A stretch of 64,000 bases of DNA, taken from positions 1,302,001-1,366,000 of the forward strand of contig JAEPQB010000001.1 of assembly GCA_017640725.1 (NCBI GenBank), in the 5' to 3' direction. Position numbers and translations under genes: made by a program. The notes beneath the pieces were generated by a model. That model was not told the DNA's origin, made no database searches, and saw only the letters and a list, made by a program, of their open reading frames with translations. This stretch comes from Kordiimonadaceae bacterium (GTDB lineage: Bacteria > Pseudomonadota > Alphaproteobacteria > Sphingomonadales > Kordiimonadaceae). Positions 60,634 to 64,000 of the stretch are shown here, piece after piece (position 1 is the stretch's first letter; the number at the start of each line of letters is the position of its first letter).

Positions 60634-61464
60634 TTGGATACGGAACAGATAAACAAGTACATCAAGAAAGACAGCACCAAAGTTCCTGGCTGGTTCGACA
60701 GTCGGGATATGGCTCTGTTTTTCTACCTCAACAAATTGCAGTTAAACGCGGCCAAAGTTGAGGGCGATGTTTGCGAAGTTGGAGTGTATGCTGGAAAATC
60801 TCTGGCATTGCTTGGCATGTTGTCGCAGCCACATGAAAAGCTTGTCGGTATGGACTTGTTCCTGGAAGACTTTTTGGAACAAACGCAAGAAACCATGAAG
60901 CAACATTGTCCGTCGGTGGAAAACATCGAATACGTGAAATGCAAAACGTCGGAACTCAGGGTAGACAACGTCAAAAAGTATTTTCCCAGACAATTACGCC
61001 TTCTGCATATTGATGCTGGACATGAGTACCATGAGGTTCTGCATTCGCTAATTGTCATGGCCCCTTATGTCGCAAATGGTGGCATCATCATCATGGACGA
61101 CTATCATGATCGCGAATTCCCGGGCATTGAATCTGCAACTTTGGACTTTTGTGCCATCACCAGTCCAAGGCAATTTGTCCCATTTGCCGTTGGTCACAAT
61201 AAAATATACCTGACCACCCCGCTTTACGCCATTCTATATATGAAGGCATTGCTGCGCCAAAAAACGTACAAGGACAAATGCCGCCTTTCGAGAATTCGGG
61301 ACAATCAATTGCTGGTAACCAACAGCAAACGTCCACTATCAAATGAACAAATTTTGGACTTGCTGGCTGCGAATGAAATACCATATCGATACGACTACGA
61401 TGAACAGGCGCTGGCTGAAAAAGCGATCAATTATGCTCAGTTCCGGGCTACCGGTAGAATATAA
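60634..61464 (+). CDS. TylF/MycF-type class I SAM methyltransferase
   Basis: This is a 276-residue methyltransferase of the macrocin O-methyltransferase-like group (PF05711/Methyltransf_24). The SAM motif is EVGVYAGKS at 48-56, followed by LVGMDLF, then HIDAGHEYHEVLHSL and IIIMDDYHD, which carries the metal-binding aspartates. Family members methylate sugar hydroxyls or catechols. No sugar-synthesis cluster surrounds it. The start appears to be TTG 60634, since the next ATG comes only at residue 26 and the AAAGG before the TTG is suitable. The gene is more AT-rich than its neighbours, suggesting transfer. Confidence 0.78.
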   Translation: MDTEQINKYIKKDSTKVPGWFDSRDMALFFYLNKLQLNAAKVEGDVCEVGVYAGKSLALLGMLSQPHEKLVGMDLFLEDFLEQTQETMKQHCPSVENIEYVKCKTSELRVDNVKKYFPRQLRLLHIDAGHEYHEVLHSLIVMAPYVANGGIIIMDDYHDREFPGIESATLDFCAITSPRQFVPFAVGHNKIYLTTPLYAILYMKALLRQKTYKDKCRLSRIRDNQLLVTNSKRPLSNEQILDLLAANEIPYRYDYDEQALAEKAINYAQFRATGRI

Positions 61465-61479
61465 ATTAGAACAGAAAAT

Positions 61480-61507
61480 AGCCGCCCAGTGAGGCGGCTT
61501 TGTTTTT
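61480..61507 (+). terminator. Rho-independent terminator
   Basis: AGCCGCC and GGCGGCT form a seven-pair stem with a six-base loop, followed by TTGTTTTT. It ends the methyltransferase gene; on the minus strand the run after the stem is ATTTTCTG, so weaker termination of dnaJ is possible. Confidence 0.8.
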
Positions 61508-61526
61508 CTAGAATTTTAGCACAATC

Positions 61527-62663
61527 CTATTCGGTCAGATCGTCCCAAAGTTCTTTCACCTTGGTGAAAAAGCCTTCGGACTGCGGCGACACTTCGTTGC
61601 CGCCTTCTTCCGCAAACTCCTGCATCAGTTCTTTTTGGCGCTTGGTGAGGTTCACCGGTGTTTCCACCTGGGTTTCAATAATCATGTCGCCCACATAGCC
61701 GCCATTAAGCTCTGGCATGCCTTTGCCCTTGAGACGGAACTGACGGCCGCTTTGTGTACCCGCAGGGATTTTCATCCGCGCACGTTTGCCTTCGATAGTT
61801 GGTACTTCGAGGTTACCACCAAGCGTTGCTGTCGCCATCGGGATCGGCACCTGACAAAAGAGCATTTCTGCGTCGCGCTTGAATATTGGGTGCGGTTTCA
61901 GCGACAGGAAAATATATAGGTCGCCCGGGGCAGCACCGCGCGCACCGGCTTCCCCTTCACCTGAAAGGCGAATGCGTGTGCCTTCTTCAACCCCTTTTGG
62001 AATTTTGACCTGAAGAGTTTTTTCCTTCTGCACTTTGCCGGCACCGCGGCAAACCTTGCAGGGGTTGGTGATGATCTGGCCGTTGCCTTTACAGGTCGGA
62101 CAGGTGCGCTCAACCATGAAGAAACCCTGGTTGGCGCGCACTTTGCCAGCACCGCCACACGTGCCGCAAACCTCAGGGCTTGAGCCCGGCTCGGCACCAG
62201 AGCCGCCGCAGGGGTCGCACGAAACAGATGTAGGGATGGTGATCTGATCGGTTTTGCCGTTATAGGCATCCTCAAGCGAGATCTCCATATTGAAGCGAAG
62301 GTCTGCACCACGCGCCGGTCCACGTCGACCACCGCGGCGACCGCCGCCACCCATGAAATCCCCGAAGAATTCTTCGAACACGTCAGAGAAGTCAAAGCCG
62401 CCTGCACCAGCGCCGCCGCCAGGGCCACCCATGCCGTTTTCAAATGCTGCATGACCATACCGGTCATAGGCCGCACGCTTGTCCGGGTCCTTCAGGACGT
62501 CGTAGGCTTCACCAAACTCTTTGAATTTTTTCTCAGCTTCCGGGTTGTCCGGGTTCCGGTCGGGATGGAACTCCATCGCTTTTTTGCGGAATGCTTTTTT
62601 CAGCGTCGATGCATCGGCGTCTTTGCCAACCCCTAGAAGCTCGTAATAATCTTGTTTTGCCAT
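61527..62663 (-). CDS. dnaJ: DnaJ, co-chaperone of DnaK
   Basis: This is a 378-residue type I J-protein. The J domain covers residues 1-70 with HPD at 33-35, then a glycine/phenylalanine-rich region (about 75-110), then four zinc motifs ([32 protein letters not shown]) at about 147-215, and the C-terminal substrate domains. It stimulates DnaK ATPase and delivers clients. It follows dnaK on the same strand with a terminator-like hairpin between them. Confidence 0.98.
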   Translation of the reverse strand: MAKQDYYELLGVGKDADASTLKKAFRKKAMEFHPDRNPDNPEAEKKFKEFGEAYDVLKDPDKRAAYDRYGHAAFENGMGGPGGGAGAGGFDFSDVFEEFFGDFMGGGGRRGGRRGPARGADLRFNMEISLEDAYNGKTDQITIPTSVSCDPCGGSGAEPGSSPEVCGTCGGAGKVRANQGFFMVERTCPTCKGNGQIITNPCKVCRGAGKVQKEKTLQVKIPKGVEEGTRIRLSGEGEAGARGAAPGDLYIFLSLKPHPIFKRDAEMLFCQVPIPMATATLGGNLEVPTIEGKRARMKIPAGTQSGRQFRLKGKGMPELNGGYVGDMIIETQVETPVNLTKRQKELMQEFAEEGGNEVSPQSEGFFTKVKELWDDLTE

Positions 62664-62716
62664 TGGCGTATTCCCAAAGCTTTTTCAAAAGCTTGAGAGC
62701 GTGACCGACCAATTCT

Positions 62717-62753
62717 TTTAAAAATGGCCGCCCCAACGGGTGCTGAGGCGGCC
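62717..62753 (-). terminator. Terminator or attenuator between dnaK and dnaJ
   Basis: On the minus strand GGCCGCC and GGCGGCC form a seven-pair stem with a 14-base loop, followed by ATTTTT. It lies after the dnaK stop and before dnaJ. It probably reduces, rather than stops, read-through so dnaJ is made at lower level than dnaK. Confidence 0.75.
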
Positions 62754-62781
62754 TTGTATTTGGTGCGGTCAGGCCACTCGA

Positions 62782-64000
62782 TTACTTTTTCTTGTCGTCT
62801 TCGTCGACTTCTTCGAAGTCAACATCAACAACATCATCGTCGGCCTTTTCGCCAGCTTCAGCTGCTTGCGCTGCAGCGTCAGCCTGAGCGGCATCTTCAC
62901 CGCCAGCTTCTTGAGCTTCCTTGTAGATGGCTTCGCCAAGTTTCATGGAAGCCTGAGCCAATGCTTCTGTTTTGGCTTTGATGTCTTCAACATCTTCGCC
63001 TTCAAGAGCGGTTCTGAGTTCAGCAACGGCAGCTTCAATGGCTGCTTTGTCTTCGTCAGAAACCTTGTCTTTGTGCTCTTCGATGTTTTTCTCAGCAGAG
63101 TGGATGAGAGCCTCGCCCTGGTTCTTGGCTTCAACCAGTTCTTTGCGCTGCTTGTCTGCTTCGGCGTTGGCTTCGGCGTCTTTCACCATAGCGTCGATAT
63201 CATCGTCCGACAGACCACCAGATGCCTGAATGCGGATCTGCTGTTCTTTGCCTGTACCTTTGTCTTTCGCAGACACATTCACAATGCCGTTGGCGTCAAT
63301 GTCGAAGGTCACTTCAATCTGCGGCACACCGCGTGGTGCTGCTGGAATACCAACCAGGTCAAACTGACCAAGCAGTTTGTTGTCAGCAGCCATTTCGCGC
63401 TCGCCCTGGAATACGCGAATAGTCACAGCGCCCTGGTTATCTTCCGCAGTTGAGAAGACCTGAGACTTTTTCGTTGGGATGGTTGTGTTGCGCTCGATAA
63501 GGCGTGTGAATACACCGCCAAGCGTCTCAATACCAAGCGACAGCGGCGTTACGTCGAGCAAGAGAACGTCTTTCACGTCGCCCTGCAGAACGCCCGCCTG
63601 AATGGCAGCGCCCATCGCAACCACTTCGTCAGGGTTCACACCCTTGTGTGGCTCGCGGCCGAAGAAGTCTTTTACGATTTCCTGGATTTTCGGCATGCGG
63701 GTTTGACCGCCTACAAGAATCACATCGTCAATCTCACCCGCGGCAAGGCCAGCGTCCTTGAGTGCTTTTTTGCAAGGCTCAAGCGTGCGCTTCACCAGGT
63801 CTTCCACGAGGCTTTCGAGCTTCGCACGTGTCAGTTTAATCTGAAGGTGTTTGGGGCCAGACGCGTCAGCTGTGATGAACGGCAGGTTCACTTCGGTTTG
63901 GCTCGAGGACGACAGTTCGATCTTCGCTTTTTCAGCTGCTTCCTTCAGGCGCTGCAGGGCCATTTTGTCCTGGCGCAGGTCAACCGTGTTTTCTTTTTTG
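62782..64000 (-). CDS. dnaK: DnaK (Hsp70), 3' part
   Basis: The gene runs off the right edge; about 406 C-terminal codons are visible. The first visible residues read [15 protein letters not shown], an internal sequence of the nucleotide-binding domain, so the methionine at 63963 is not the start. The nucleotide-binding domain end includes [22 protein letters not shown], the linker [18 protein letters not shown] follows, then the substrate-binding domain, and the acidic C-terminal tail ends in [11 protein letters not shown]. It is the main cytoplasmic chaperone and is transcribed with dnaJ. Its promoter is outside the window. Confidence 0.98.
   Translation of the reverse strand, partial: KKENTVDLRQDKMALQRLKEAAEKAKIELSSSSQTEVNLPFITADASGPKHLQIKLTRAKLESLVEDLVKRTLEPCKKALKDAGLAAGEIDDVILVGGQTRMPKIQEIVKDFFGREPHKGVNPDEVVAMGAAIQAGVLQGDVKDVLLLDVTPLSLGIETLGGVFTRLIERNTTIPTKKSQVFSTAEDNQGAVTIRVFQGEREMAADNKLLGQFDLVGIPAAPRGVPQIEVTFDIDANGIVNVSAKDKGTGKEQQIRIQASGGLSDDDIDAMVKDAEANAEADKQRKELVEAKNQGEALIHSAEKNIEEHKDKVSDEDKAAIEAAVAELRTALEGEDVEDIKAKTEALAQASMKLGEAIYKEAQEAGGEDAAQADAAAQAAEAGEKADDDVVDVDFEEVDEDDKKK

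Overview
The window looks like chromosomal DNA of a free-living, probably marine, alphaproteobacterium. The evidence is the content and order of its housekeeping genes: a compact hisB-hisH-hisA-hisF-hisE operon, hslV-hslU, a DUF3576 lipoprotein gene followed by leuS-lptE-holA, ftsK-lolA next to a UbiH-type hydroxylase, a CenR-like response regulator, secB, a Tim44-like protein followed by mltA and an Smr gene, and dnaK-dnaJ at the right edge. A GTTC-N7-GTTC LexA-type box before comM is also an alphaproteobacterial signature. I would guess Kordiimonadales or a relative, but gene content alone does not settle that. Coding density is very high: no gap exceeds 300 bases, and many neighbours overlap by 1-4 bases.

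Layout. 1-1.2 kb: two tandem paralogous periplasmic solute-binding proteins, one cut by the window edge. 1.2-4.9 kb: a MarR regulator divergent from an amidohydrolase-like gene across a perfect palindrome, then an AT-rich gene for a PD-(D/E)XK-like nuclease and a membrane protein. 4.9-11.7 kb: tRNA-Gly, protein quality-control genes (ProXp-type deacylase, CnoX, Lon N-domain protein, Trm112), a HIT protein, and hslVU behind a heat-shock-type promoter. 11.7-14.6 kb: two secreted or membrane-anchored repeat proteins of unknown role. 14.7-18.8 kb: the his operon with an M23 peptidase attached. 18.8-32.8 kb: regulators and enzymes (NTF2-like, AraC, TauE, comM, panE-type reductase, XRE, Smr, mltA, Tim44-like, fxsA, secB, CPBP protease and TetR, two DJ-1/GlxA proteins, LuxR and DUF4199).

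32.8-38 kb: the minus-strand DUF3576-leuS-lptE-holA-SGNH operon. 38-52 kb: an outer-membrane beta-barrel, a ThiE-like protein, YggS, an L,D-transpeptidase, ribA, a CenR-like regulator, xthA, lolA, ftsK, a UbiH-type monooxygenase, DUF2244, a trypsin-like protease with DUF350, and dapB. 52-61.5 kb: a more accessory part with a diheme cytochrome and beta-helix protein pair under a divergent TetR, a beta-lactamase-like hydrolase, a CadC-like membrane regulator with a beta-propeller, a Tat-exported FAD oxidoreductase and a TylF-type methyltransferase. 61.5-64 kb: dnaJ and the 3' two-thirds of dnaK.

I see no integrase, transposase, CRISPR array, phage block or rRNA. The most unusual local features are the AT-rich nuclease gene followed by a fragment of the preceding gene's 3' end, an apparently non-AUG (ATC) start, a hairpin that covers a ribosome-binding site, and several well-defined operators.
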